From Pararhodonellum marinum (GTDB lineage Bacteria; Bacteroidota; Bacteroidia; Cytophagales; Cyclobacteriaceae), in NCBI RefSeq assembly GCF_015354735.1, contig NZ_JACEFJ010000004.1:248001-312000 (forward strand): DNA of 64,000 nt, given 5' to 3'. This document shows positions 16,638-23,963 of this stretch, piece by piece. Under the pieces are notes generated by a model, which searched no databases, was not told the origin of the DNA, and saw only the letters and a program-made list of their open reading frames with translations. Numbering within the stretch: position 1 is the first letter of the stretch; each line of letters begins with the position of its first letter. A program made the translations under genes and the position numbers.

Positions 16638-17375
16638 TTATTGAATGGATGATTTGGGAAGGATCGTTAGAATTCGCGCACTTTCCGGCACCACAAAATC
16701 ATATATGGCATTTGGGAGATTGGGGTTTAATTTCCAATTTGAAAACACACCTTCAAAATCCATTACTTTTCCGTTTTGGTTCTTACTGATGACATACCGC
16801 ATGGGCAAAACAAACGTGTCATTGCTGATCCAAATCTGAATGTGGGAATCTTCAGATTTTGCCACGATATGGTGACATTCTTTGCCGTCCACATTGACTC
16901 GCCCGATGTAATCCACCCGATCACTGTTCTCCAATAAATCATCCGTAAAGGTGGGATAAAAGAAATCCGAAGCCGGGAAATCCACACCATATTCATTATT
17001 GACAAAATCAATGGTCTCTAAAATGTTATCAGGAGCATCTATAAACCCATATCTGTTGTAAGTAAAAGAATAATACATGACGATGTCTCCATTATACCAG
17101 TAAGCATGAGTTTCTTGAGGTCCTTTGGTGACTACGTGCATTTTGTCGGGTCCTGTAAAAAAAACATCATGGCTGAAAAATTCCCGAATGACCCCCACCG
17201 AATCGTGAGGTTGGTCTACGGTAGTTTTCAGTTCGAAACTACATGAGGTCAAATCACCTATGACTTCACTCATCCTGTCCAAGACGATAACCGCTCTGGA
17301 ATCCAAGGCCTTTTCCTGGCTAAATCCGCAAAATGCTAAAAGCCAAAAGGGGACAAAAAAAAGAGATTTCTTCAT
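16638..17375 (-). CDS. DUF2092 domain exported protein
   Basis: A 245-residue protein with a signal peptide (LFFVPFWLLAFCGFSQ). The start at 17375 was chosen because the longer frame begins with TTG and adds nothing recognisable. The mature part carries the DUF2092 pattern: LDRMSEVIGDLTSCSFELKT, PDKMHVVTKGPQETHAYWYN, VNVDGKECHHIVAKSEDSHI and WISNDTFVLPMRYVI. The fold resembles LolA/LolB-like lipoprotein carriers, so a lipid- or hydrophobe-binding role in the periplasm is possible. It is the upstream partner of the DUF6515-like gene. Confidence 0.85.
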   Translation of the reverse strand: MKKSLFFVPFWLLAFCGFSQEKALDSRAVIVLDRMSEVIGDLTSCSFELKTTVDQPHDSVGVIREFFSHDVFFTGPDKMHVVTKGPQETHAYWYNGDIVMYYSFTYNRYGFIDAPDNILETIDFVNNEYGVDFPASDFFYPTFTDDLLENSDRVDYIGRVNVDGKECHHIVAKSEDSHIQIWISNDTFVLPMRYVISKNQNGKVMDFEGVFSNWKLNPNLPNAIYDFVVPESARILTILPKSSIQ

Positions 17376-17764
17376 ATGTAAATGATTTGGGGTCAATGCT
17401 TTGAAAATGGAAGAGTTTTTTTCGACACTTGATAACCTAAAAATACATTCTTTTTAATCAAAAAATACAAAATGTAAGCATAAGATTTTTGGATAAAGCG
17501 GATTTTGCCGGAAGTGTAATTTTTCAAAATAAAATATGGATATGAGGTCAATATCCAGAATAGAGGAAGGATCTGGAATATTGGTCCTAGTTTTGGTATG
17601 AACTTGAATGGCATTTATTTGGTCAAGGAATGCCGAAGAGCTATAGCTAACCCTAGCAAGTCCAATTTTACACTGCTTATGAAAGGTTTGAGAAGACCCT
17701 AATGCCTCAATTTTTGGATCCCTGGTTAGAACCACTTTTGAAACTGCATGAAACGTTTATTGCT
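17376..17764. other. Intergenic region without a recognised gene
   Basis: These 389 AT-rich bases lie between two minus-strand genes. Only short open frames are present and none shows a recognisable protein. No terminator hairpin or promoter box was clear. Confidence 0.5.
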
Positions 17765-18103
17765 TCATCTTTTGATCATTTCAGCCAGCTTTTGGGGTGC
17801 TACTGTACAATAGGCAGTGGTAATCGCATCCTGAAGGATTTCATTGTCCAGTCGGTCGAGCTCCATCATCGTCCATCCCTGTTTGCCCCATTTGTTGGGT
17901 ACAGGATAAATCAACAAAGGGTCAATCAGGGAAAAAAGGTCTTGATCAGTTTCAGAAAACTTCAGGCAAGCTTGATTTTTTGAGGCATCATAGGTTGCAA
18001 ACATCTTCTTTTTAACCCGGAATGAAGTCTTTTCAAAATGGGGTTCTTCGGTCACCTCGGGGAGGGAAAGAGAATAAGTCTTTAAGAGATCAACCTGTTT
18101 CAT
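17765..18103 (-). CDS. MmcQ/YjbR family protein
   Basis: A 112-residue protein starting at the ATG ending at 18103; the longer frame begins with GTG and extends into the upstream gene. It shows the YjbR pattern: SLPEVTEEPHFEKTSFRVKK, FATYDASKNQACLKFS, then GWTMMELDRLDN and YCTVAPQKLAEMI. These small cytoplasmic proteins have a CyaY-like fold and are often called DNA-binding, but their role is not settled. The start overlaps the end of the VOC gene by 14 bases, so translation is probably coupled. Confidence 0.88.
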   Translation of the reverse strand: MKQVDLLKTYSLSLPEVTEEPHFEKTSFRVKKKMFATYDASKNQACLKFSETDQDLFSLIDPLLIYPVPNKWGKQGWTMMELDRLDNEILQDAITTAYCTVAPQKLAEMIKR

Positions 18104-18518
18104 GTTGGTTTTTATCATAGGAAAGCATCCACCGCACACCAAACTTATCGATCACCATAGCAAACAATGCCCCCCAAAACTGCTCACCCAATTCCTGTTC
18201 GACCTTACCTCCATCAATCATTTGTTGATAGAGTTTATTGATTTCATCCTCAGAACTGCAATCGAGACTCAACTGGACCGAGTTTCCCTGATGGAGTGGT
18301 CCCTGTCCGCACATGTCTGAGGCCATTAGGTTAAAGTCCTCGTTGATCAAACTGGCATGCATGATCTGATGGTGTAACTTTGAGGGGAACTCCTCTTTTG
18401 ACGGGGACTCACCGATGGACATCAGTTCCAGGTCTCCACCAAACAGGCTTTGGTAGTACTGCATGGCTTCCCGGCAGTTTTCATCGAAATGCAAATAGGG
18501 TTGAACGGACTTCTTCAT
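18090..18518 (-). CDS. PhnB-like VOC family protein
   Basis: A 142-residue protein of the PhnB/YjdN type of the vicinal oxygen chelate superfamily: QPYLHFDENCREAMQYYQSL, then HASLINEDFNLMASDM, the turn NSVQLSLDCSSEDEINKLYQ and the closing EQFWGALFAMVIDKFGVRWM. PhnB-type proteins have no firmly known reaction. It is the upstream member of a pair with the YjbR gene (14-base overlap). Confidence 0.9.
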   Translation of the reverse strand: MKKSVQPYLHFDENCREAMQYYQSLFGGDLELMSIGESPSKEEFPSKLHHQIMHASLINEDFNLMASDMCGQGPLHQGNSVQLSLDCSSEDEINKLYQQMIDGGKVEQELGEQFWGALFAMVIDKFGVRWMLSYDKNQHETG

Positions 18519-18573
18519 AGGTGGAAATTTTTAGGTCAAATTAAAACTAGTTGATTAAGCGTGAAATCCTATG

Positions 18574-18649
18574 GCCACGAAGACACGAAGGCACTAAGAA
18601 ATTATATATATTCTCCATTCAAACCTTTATGCCCTTGTGCCTTTATGGC
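18574..18649. repeat. Imperfect 25-bp inverted repeat
   Basis: The left arm 18574-18598 begins GCCACGAAGACACGAAGGCA. The right arm 18625-18649 reads CTTTATGCCCTTGTGCCTTT and onward. The arms match in most positions when one is reversed and complemented. The element lies just beyond the stop codon of the DUF1801 gene. Similar "cacgaag-gcac" repeats are widespread in bacterial genomes; here it might act as a 3' stem-loop. There is no T run directly after it. Confidence 0.6.
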
Positions 18650-18651
18650 AA

Positions 18652-19056
18652 TTATTTGAGTTTTTCCAATTTTCCTTTTCTTTTGATCAGGTTTTTATAA
18701 TCCCAGCGGATTTCCTTGGATTTTTCCAGCCACCTTTTCAGTTCTCCTTTATCAACTTGATCTACCGAAGTATAGGTTATAGACGCATCTTTGAATTTCC
18801 CTGTTCCTGGCTGAAGTTTTTCTTCCTTAAAGTCCACCCCACTCCAAAACATCAACCGAATGCCGGCTTTCAGCTTACTATACCCCACTGTAGGGTTGTC
18901 TTCCAAAAACCAAACCGGGTGCCGGTGCCAAATTTTACTTTCGGCTTCGGGAAGTCCTTTGTCAATTTCTTTGGCAAGCGCTTTGCAAATTTCGTTTTCA
19001 CCTTCACTTTGCGATTCGTTAAAATTCTTGATGTCCGAATTCATATTTTTATTCAT
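18652..19056 (-). CDS. DUF1801-like protein
   Basis: A 134-residue soluble protein. It has an acidic helical N-terminus and then the DUF1801 (YdhG-like) pattern: LPEAESKIWHRHPVWFLEDN, VGYSKLKAGIRLMFWSG, TYTSVDQVDKGELKRWLEKS. The ATG ending at 19056 lies exactly at the end of repeat copy 2; an internal ATG ending at 19044 is an alternative that would leave 12 bases between repeat and gene. The function of the family is not known. Confidence 0.8.
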   Translation of the reverse strand: MNKNMNSDIKNFNESQSEGENEICKALAKEIDKGLPEAESKIWHRHPVWFLEDNPTVGYSKLKAGIRLMFWSGVDFKEEKLQPGTGKFKDASITYTSVDQVDKGELKRWLEKSKEIRWDYKNLIKRKGKLEKLK

Positions 19057-19230
19057 GTATACACCCAATGATGTCAGTAAAATGGTAATTCAATACAATT
19101 CTCGCCACCAAACTGAATTGTCCCGTACTTTCCTGCCCGACGAAAGGCGGATGACTTCCGACTTCGGACTTCCAACCCTTTTGAAGATGATATTGGGTTA
19201 GTTGCAAAGAAGCGGATAACCATTTTTTTA
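19057..19230 (+). repeat. Dispersed intergenic repeat, copy 2
   Basis: Blocks CAATGATGTCAGTAAAATGG, TTCCGACTTCGGACTTCC and AAAGAAGCGGATAACCAT occur in the same order as in the other three copies. This copy is slightly longer in the middle (extra CCCGACGAAAGGCGGATG). It fills most of the gap between two minus-strand genes and ends directly before the ATG ending at 19056. The minus-strand peptide frame is interrupted by a TGA at the Trp of the PFYWHH segment. Confidence 0.87.
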
Positions 19231-19314
19231 TTTTTATAGAACTAATATCTAATCCCGAATAAATCGCGAGAAGTCATTCACCAATTTAGTTTTAACCGCC
19301 ATTTGACCCAATTT

Positions 19315-19704
19315 TCAACACATTTGGGTTCCGACTGACCACATATTTCCGGCAAAATCCTTAAATGTCCCCCGCCTATCCGGATCCCCATCATTTTCTT
19401 TTGGGGCCTCCACCGCTTCACATCCCGCCTCAATGGCGATTTGGTAAATTTTGTCAACATCAGGTACATAAACATGCATGACTAGCGTGATGGGAGGGTA
19501 TTTTGCTGATGAATTGCTAAGCATAATGACAGAGTCATCAATTTGTACTTCTGCATGCATGAGGTTTCCATCCGACAACCTGAATTCTCGGAGAACCTTT
19601 GCATCAAAAACCTGTTTCAACAGGTCAATAAACTTGTCTGCTCCATCTACAATGAAGTAAGGTGAAACAGAATTGTAACCTTCCGGTTTGAAGTCTTTAG
19701 TCAT
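19315..19704 (-). CDS. PhnB-like VOC family protein
   Basis: A 129-residue vicinal oxygen chelate protein: NSVSPYFIVDGADKFIDLLK, then GNLMHAEVQIDDSVIMLSNS, and the C-terminal DRRGTFKDFAGNMWSVGTQM. It resembles the PhnB group that is sometimes annotated as glyoxalase-like. The gene overlaps the end of the alpha-CTD-like gene by 8 bases and is probably translated together with it. Confidence 0.9.
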   Translation of the reverse strand: MTKDFKPEGYNSVSPYFIVDGADKFIDLLKQVFDAKVLREFRLSDGNLMHAEVQIDDSVIMLSNSSAKYPPITLVMHVYVPDVDKIYQIAIEAGCEAVEAPKENDGDPDRRGTFKDFAGNMWSVGTQMC

Positions 19705-20002
19705 GGTTCACTTTATTTTTAAATGTCAAACCTTCCTCTTCTAGCGCTTTATGTAAAGCAGGAAGGGAAGCTTTACCCATTCCGTGTAGCGCTAAGATTT
19801 CCTTCTCCGTGTGACTGGCCAGCTTCTGAATAGTATCAATCCCGTAATAGAGCAAGGAGTTTCTCGCAGGATTACTCAATAAAGCCAAGAAACCCGAGGC
19901 AGGTTCTTTCAGTTTCTCGCAGGTCGGGCAAGTAGGACAGTCACTGCTCTTGTAAAAGGTGTGTCCAAACTTGTAGGTTCTTTTTTGTTTTTGGGTCACC
20001 AT
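19697..20002 (-). CDS. Small RNA polymerase alpha-CTD-like protein
   Basis: A 101-residue protein. The C-terminal about 65 residues carry the helix-hairpin-helix pattern of the RNA polymerase alpha subunit C-terminal domain: LLSNPARNSLLYYGIDTIQK, then EILALHGMGKASLPALHKAL. Before it stands a cysteine cluster, SSDCPTCPTCEKLKEP, which could bind a metal. It has none of the alpha N-terminal assembly domain, so it is not a polymerase subunit gene. A role as a DNA- or polymerase-binding adaptor is inference. It overlaps the VOC gene by 8 bases. Confidence 0.82.
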   Translation of the reverse strand: MVTQKQKRTYKFGHTFYKSSDCPTCPTCEKLKEPASGFLALLSNPARNSLLYYGIDTIQKLASHTEKEILALHGMGKASLPALHKALEEEGLTFKNKVNHD

Positions 20003-20439
20003 ATTTTTTAAAATATTTTCTCCTTTTAAACAGAAACCTATGGAATACCCTAAATGCCAAAGGTCTGCAGCTGTCTCAGGTTAAAGGAAAAGCTGGTTTT
20101 GTCCTTTCCTGCCTAATGTCAGGGTTTGTTTCGCCGAAGTTTTCCTTCAATAAAGTTATAAAACACTTGGCGCTAAACCAATGGTGAAATTCGACAATAT
20201 GGAGGGTTGATTCCGACAAAATTTCGGGTTTGGTCCTTAATGATCAATGGGGAATCGCTTTCTCGACTTTTACTTTTGGTGTGTATTTCACCACAGAGCG
20301 CAAAAAGTATGGTACAGGGTTCACTAAAAGAATAAAAAACCTCCCAGACAACTATTGGTCTGAGAGGTTTCGAAGTTTAAAGAAAGTTTAGTGGCTAATC
20401 TTTTTCGGTATTCATGGGGCATGAATAACCAATTTCAGG
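20003..20439. other. Intergenic region with one terminator
   Basis: These 437 bases lie between two minus-strand genes. Apart from the terminator at 20331-20370 no gene, RNA or promoter was recognised. A stretch near 20289 (CACCACAGAGCGCAAAAAG) recalls common genomic repeats but no second copy was seen in the window. Confidence 0.5.
20331..20370 (-). terminator. Rho-independent terminator
   Basis: The arms AAACCTCCCAGAC (20337-20349) and GTCTGAGAGGTTT (20358-20370) pair with one mismatch around an 8-base loop. On the minus strand the stem is followed by a T-rich tail (TTTTTTATT, counting the stem end). It lies 70 bases beyond the stop codon of the small exported protein gene at 20440. Confidence 0.85.
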
Positions 20440-20778
20440 TTACTTCACCCTTTTTAGGGTCATTTCTCCCATTTCATTTCTAATAATGATTTCATCATCG
20501 GTGACCAACTCACCTTTACTTTCAATACTGAAATCATTGAATGAAATGCGGTATGAAAATTTTTTGCCATCCACTTGGCCATTTTCTAATGGGACTTCTC
20601 CGAATTGAGTTTCCAATTCTCCTTTGAGTTCTGTGCCTTCCACTTTAAAGGTGTAGTTGATCTCCATGGTCCCGTTAGGGGTGTCCCGAGAGCCCTTCCA
20701 CTCTCCATCGATGGGGTTTTGTGCAAATGCCGTCAAGCTGCCGACAAAGAATAATGCAATCAATACTGTTTTCATCAT
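20440..20778 (-). CDS. Small exported beta-rich protein of unknown function
   Basis: A 112-residue protein with a clear signal peptide (VLIALFFVGSLTAFAQ). The mature 92 residues form repeated short beta strands (IDGEWKGSRDTPNGTMEINY, GKKFSYRISFNDFSIESKGE) as in small lipocalin-like or calycin-like exported proteins of Bacteroidota. No catalytic motif was seen. It lies 73 bases downstream of the RraA-type gene and has its own terminator. Confidence 0.75.
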   Translation of the reverse strand: MMKTVLIALFFVGSLTAFAQNPIDGEWKGSRDTPNGTMEINYTFKVEGTELKGELETQFGEVPLENGQVDGKKFSYRISFNDFSIESKGELVTDDEIIIRNEMGEMTLKRVK

Positions 20779-20851
20779 GCTGGGTTTTTTGTGAAAATTG
20801 ATTTAAGGTATATAGGTTAGAATAGAAATGCACTTTACGGGAAGTGGCGTC

Positions 20852-21772
20852 CTACCACGTTCTTTTCTCCATCATCTGATCCAATTCTGCTCTTGTCATA
20901 CTACCAAGTTCCGGGTGTTTTTCCAGCCATTTTAGGAATGCTGATTTTATTTCATCGGTCCATTGGCTGTCGATTTCACCGGTGCTGTATACATTGTTGC
21001 GGACCATTTCAAAACCGAATTGATCTTTGCGAACCACAAATTCTGAAACACTGATCACCTCTTCGGCCAAATGTGCCGGTACAAACAACACACCTTCGAT
21101 AGTGGCTATGACCAAGTCCCCGGGAAGCACAATCGCATTTCCGATCCGAATGGGCGTATTGAGTCCCATTAGGACCATTTCTTCGGTAAATGACGGGTGG
21201 AAATCACGTACAAACGCATTGAATCCAGGGATATTCCTGATTTCCTGCAAATCCCTAGAAGCCCCATCGAAAACAACACCGTTTCCAGATTTGCTGAAAA
21301 TGGAATTGGCCAATGTGGACCCCATAATGGGTCCACCTCCGATTTTACCAAAAGCATCAGCCACATAAAGGTCCCCCTTTGTAAGGATGTCGATTGGCCA
21401 TGAATTGGTATTTCCCTTTCTTCCTTCTTTGGCACCCCGCTCCTTGATGTTTCGCTCAACATCCGGTCTGCTTGGCAGGTACATGGCAGTCACAGCACGT
21501 CCTGTCATCAAGGTTTCGTTTACCGTTTTCCATCCACCTTCATATTGATTTAAATAGCCCTCATTTCTCAAAGCATTCCAAGCATCATCTATCATGATGT
21601 GCTTTGCCCGTTCCAAAAGTTCATCGGGTATTTTAGGCCGTCCATCTGAAAAGCGTTCACCTTTCCAATCTGAGGTAAGGAAAATCATCTCTTCTTTCGA
21701 TAGGGTTTGTGCATTTACAAAAACGCTCAAAGAGATCATGGACACCATCAAAACTACCAAATGGATTTTCAT
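20852..21772 (-). CDS. Exported RraA-family (HMG/CHA aldolase-like) protein
   Basis: A 306-residue protein with a signal peptide ending at about residue 21 (SVFVNAQ). The RraA-type core is seen in DLYVADAFGKIGGGPIMGST and GNGVVFDGASRDLQEIRNIP, which holds the Arg-Asp pair that in aldolases of this fold binds substrate and metal. Family members include 4-hydroxy-4-methyl-2-oxoglutarate/oxaloacetate-type lyases and the RNase E regulator RraA. Export to the periplasm is unusual for either role. About 60 residues before the core and 50 after it are extra. It is encoded opposite to the AraC regulator and SusCD pair. Confidence 0.85.
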   Translation of the reverse strand: MKIHLVVLMVSMISLSVFVNAQTLSKEEMIFLTSDWKGERFSDGRPKIPDELLERAKHIMIDDAWNALRNEGYLNQYEGGWKTVNETLMTGRAVTAMYLPSRPDVERNIKERGAKEGRKGNTNSWPIDILTKGDLYVADAFGKIGGGPIMGSTLANSIFSKSGNGVVFDGASRDLQEIRNIPGFNAFVRDFHPSFTEEMVLMGLNTPIRIGNAIVLPGDLVIATIEGVLFVPAHLAEEVISVSEFVVRKDQFGFEMVRNNVYSTGEIDSQWTDEIKSAFLKWLEKHPELGSMTRAELDQMMEKRTW

Positions 21773-22328
21773 ACTACTGTTTGTTTTACTATGAGAAAAA
21801 TGAAATGTAATTTATACAATTAAAATTGATAATTTATTTTTTTTTTACATATATGGAGGTATGAAAGTAAATTCGGTCAACCATTTTGAAAATTTGATGA
21901 TAAACTGATGCTTTTATCATAAAAAATGAAATGCACCTTTGTTTAAACCCTCTTTGATTACTTTTATACACATTTTTTAGTCATAGGAACCCTTAATTGA
22001 AACCATCTACATAACCTAAATATACCAACTGTGTAAAATTTTGTTTCTTTCTTCTTTAAAAAAAAGAAAAACATTAAACTTGTTTTACCATTATCTGTAA
22101 AAAATACACTTTATAATTGTAAATTAAGGTTGAGAAAAACAATTGAGTTCGTAAAGCTATAATGCAAAGCATATGCTCATTAACCGAGACGCTAGTTTCT
22201 TCACCTTTATACGGCAATACTAAAGGATATAATTGGAAGACTGAATCGCTAAGATTTAAAGCACCCAAAAGAATCATTTCTTTAGCGGAGCGCCAAATTT
22301 CCATAATAAACCCTACAAATCTGCTAAA
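21773..22328. other. Divergent intergenic region
   Basis: These 556 AT-rich bases separate the minus-strand RraA-type gene from the plus-strand AraC gene and must hold both promoters. No clear TAnnTTTG box, operator or RNA was found. Short open frames here are not convincing. Confidence 0.5.
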
Positions 22329-23231
22329 ATGTCCCAAGCCCAATTTAAATTTCAACAAGGAGTTTCTGAGGTGTTAGATTTATTTCCCCAGATATTGGAG
22401 TTTGGTCTTGTGAAAAACAAGTCCATTCAACTTGGTTCTTTTGTTCCTGAAAAAGCAAATGAATTGCAAATATATTTTGTTTCGGAAGGGAAGTTTGAAT
22501 GGACAATCAATCATCACCAGCATGTTTTATTCCCTGAAGACGTTGCAGTCGTCTTACCGGGACAGGAAATAGGAGGAGTAAAAGGGTTTTTAGGAATAGG
22601 AGCGTTTTATTGTCTCAAACTGGAAGTGGAACTGATAAGTTGGGAAAACATCCTGAGGATGGGTAAATGGAGCTCCCTTACAAAAATGGAGTGTAGAGAC
22701 TTGAGCGAAATTCTACTATTAAATGCTCATTCTGTACTGAAGGGAAATAATTTCGGCCTGATTTTTCAAGATTTGTACCATGAAATTGAGACCAGAGAAT
22801 TTGGGTTTCAAACCCGGGTCAATGCCTTGATTGATTCCTTATTGATTAATATTGGTAGGCAATCCACGCGTCAGGCAGCTTCTAAGAGAAATTTCCCAAA
22901 GGCCATCACAAAGTTAGAAAAGACCTTGAGAAAAAATCTGGACCACCAATGGACAGTGGTTGAAATGGCTGCTATGGTGGGACTTGGGACTTCGGCATTT
23001 ACTGAAAAAGTCAAGAATCAGACTGGATTCGCTCCTCTGCATTTTCTGATCGATATCAGGATCTCTGAAGCCAAGAAGCTTTTGGGACGGGAGGAAGTAA
23101 GTATCACAGAAGTGGCCTTGGATACTGGTTTTTATTCATCCCAGCATTTTTCCACCACCTTCAAAAAGCTTACTGGTCATACCCCAGGAGAATACAGAAG
23201 GAAGGTTAATTCTAAAAAGAAATGCTATTGA
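22329..23231 (+). CDS. AraC family transcriptional regulator
   Basis: A 300-residue soluble regulator. Residues about 25-120 look like a cupin-type sensing domain (QIYFVSEGKFEWTINHHQHV, FPEDVAVVLPGQEIGG). The C-terminal about 100 residues hold the AraC double helix-turn-helix: TVVEMAAMVGLGTSAFTEKV and ITEVALDTGFYSSQHFSTTF, ending LTGHTPGEYRRK. It lies upstream of SusCD on the same strand and divergent to the RraA-type gene, so it is the likely local regulator of this uptake locus. Confidence 0.9.
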   Translation: MSQAQFKFQQGVSEVLDLFPQILEFGLVKNKSIQLGSFVPEKANELQIYFVSEGKFEWTINHHQHVLFPEDVAVVLPGQEIGGVKGFLGIGAFYCLKLEVELISWENILRMGKWSSLTKMECRDLSEILLLNAHSVLKGNNFGLIFQDLYHEIETREFGFQTRVNALIDSLLINIGRQSTRQAASKRNFPKAITKLEKTLRKNLDHQWTVVEMAAMVGLGTSAFTEKVKNQTGFAPLHFLIDIRISEAKKLLGREEVSITEVALDTGFYSSQHFSTTFKKLTGHTPGEYRRKVNSKKKCY

Positions 23232-23963
23232 TAAGTTTATAAAGATCTCATTTTTGAAAATTAAAGGCATTCTGTTTTTTATCTCTACACCCTTAATCTA
23301 TTGAGTAAGCCACAGTATCAAACAAACCAAAAATCATCTTATTGTTGTCCTCATTTCCCATCCATCAAAAACATTTACACGAGTGGTTAAGCTTGCCAAG
23401 CTGAGGGATTAAAGAATGATGGTGCAATCGGTGCGGCTGTTCCATAACATATAACTAAATCACTGGCAAAATTTGACTTTTTGGAATAGTGAATTTTCTA
23501 CTTTAACATATCACAAAATTTTATCCTGATTTTTTGAAATTACCTCATGAAAAAGAAGGAGATTCTTGATTTTTGCTAGGAATGTGTAGCCATTTGGGTT
23601 TTTTTATATCCATTCCATACGCAGGACTTAACCGGATGGATATGCAGGAAAACAGCTTCCTTGAATTTTTTTAAAACATAAAATATCCAATGGAATTGAT
23701 AAAATATCTCTCAATTATATATGGAATATCAAAACTATGCTTGTAAAAGATTTTGTTCAAAAATCTACATTGGGTTTAATTGGAAGAATATAATAAATGT
23801 ATTTTGAACATTTATTAAAATTTCTGTCGTGTATTTCCATTTCATTTGATCTGATTGTGATATGTAGATTGCTCCAATGATTATTGGGTAAACAACGGAT
23901 TGGTCAGCTGAAGAAAATGTATCTGCATTGCAGAATTCATGTTCAACATTAAACCCAATAACC
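23232..23963. other. Upstream region of the SusC gene
   Basis: These 732 bases carry no convincing gene. The segment must contain the SusCD promoter, but no full TTG/TAnnTTTG pair was located. A tRNA-like D-arm string (GAGTGGTTAAGC near 23385) is not backed by a T arm or acceptor stem. Confidence 0.5.

Noticed and set aside
18574-18649. Inverted repeat as a simple rho-independent terminator
   Set aside because: The loop is long, the stem has many mismatches and no T run follows on either strand.
23380-23450. tRNA-like string GAGTGGTTAAGC
   Set aside because: No T-arm consensus, no matching acceptor stem and no anticodon arm could be drawn.
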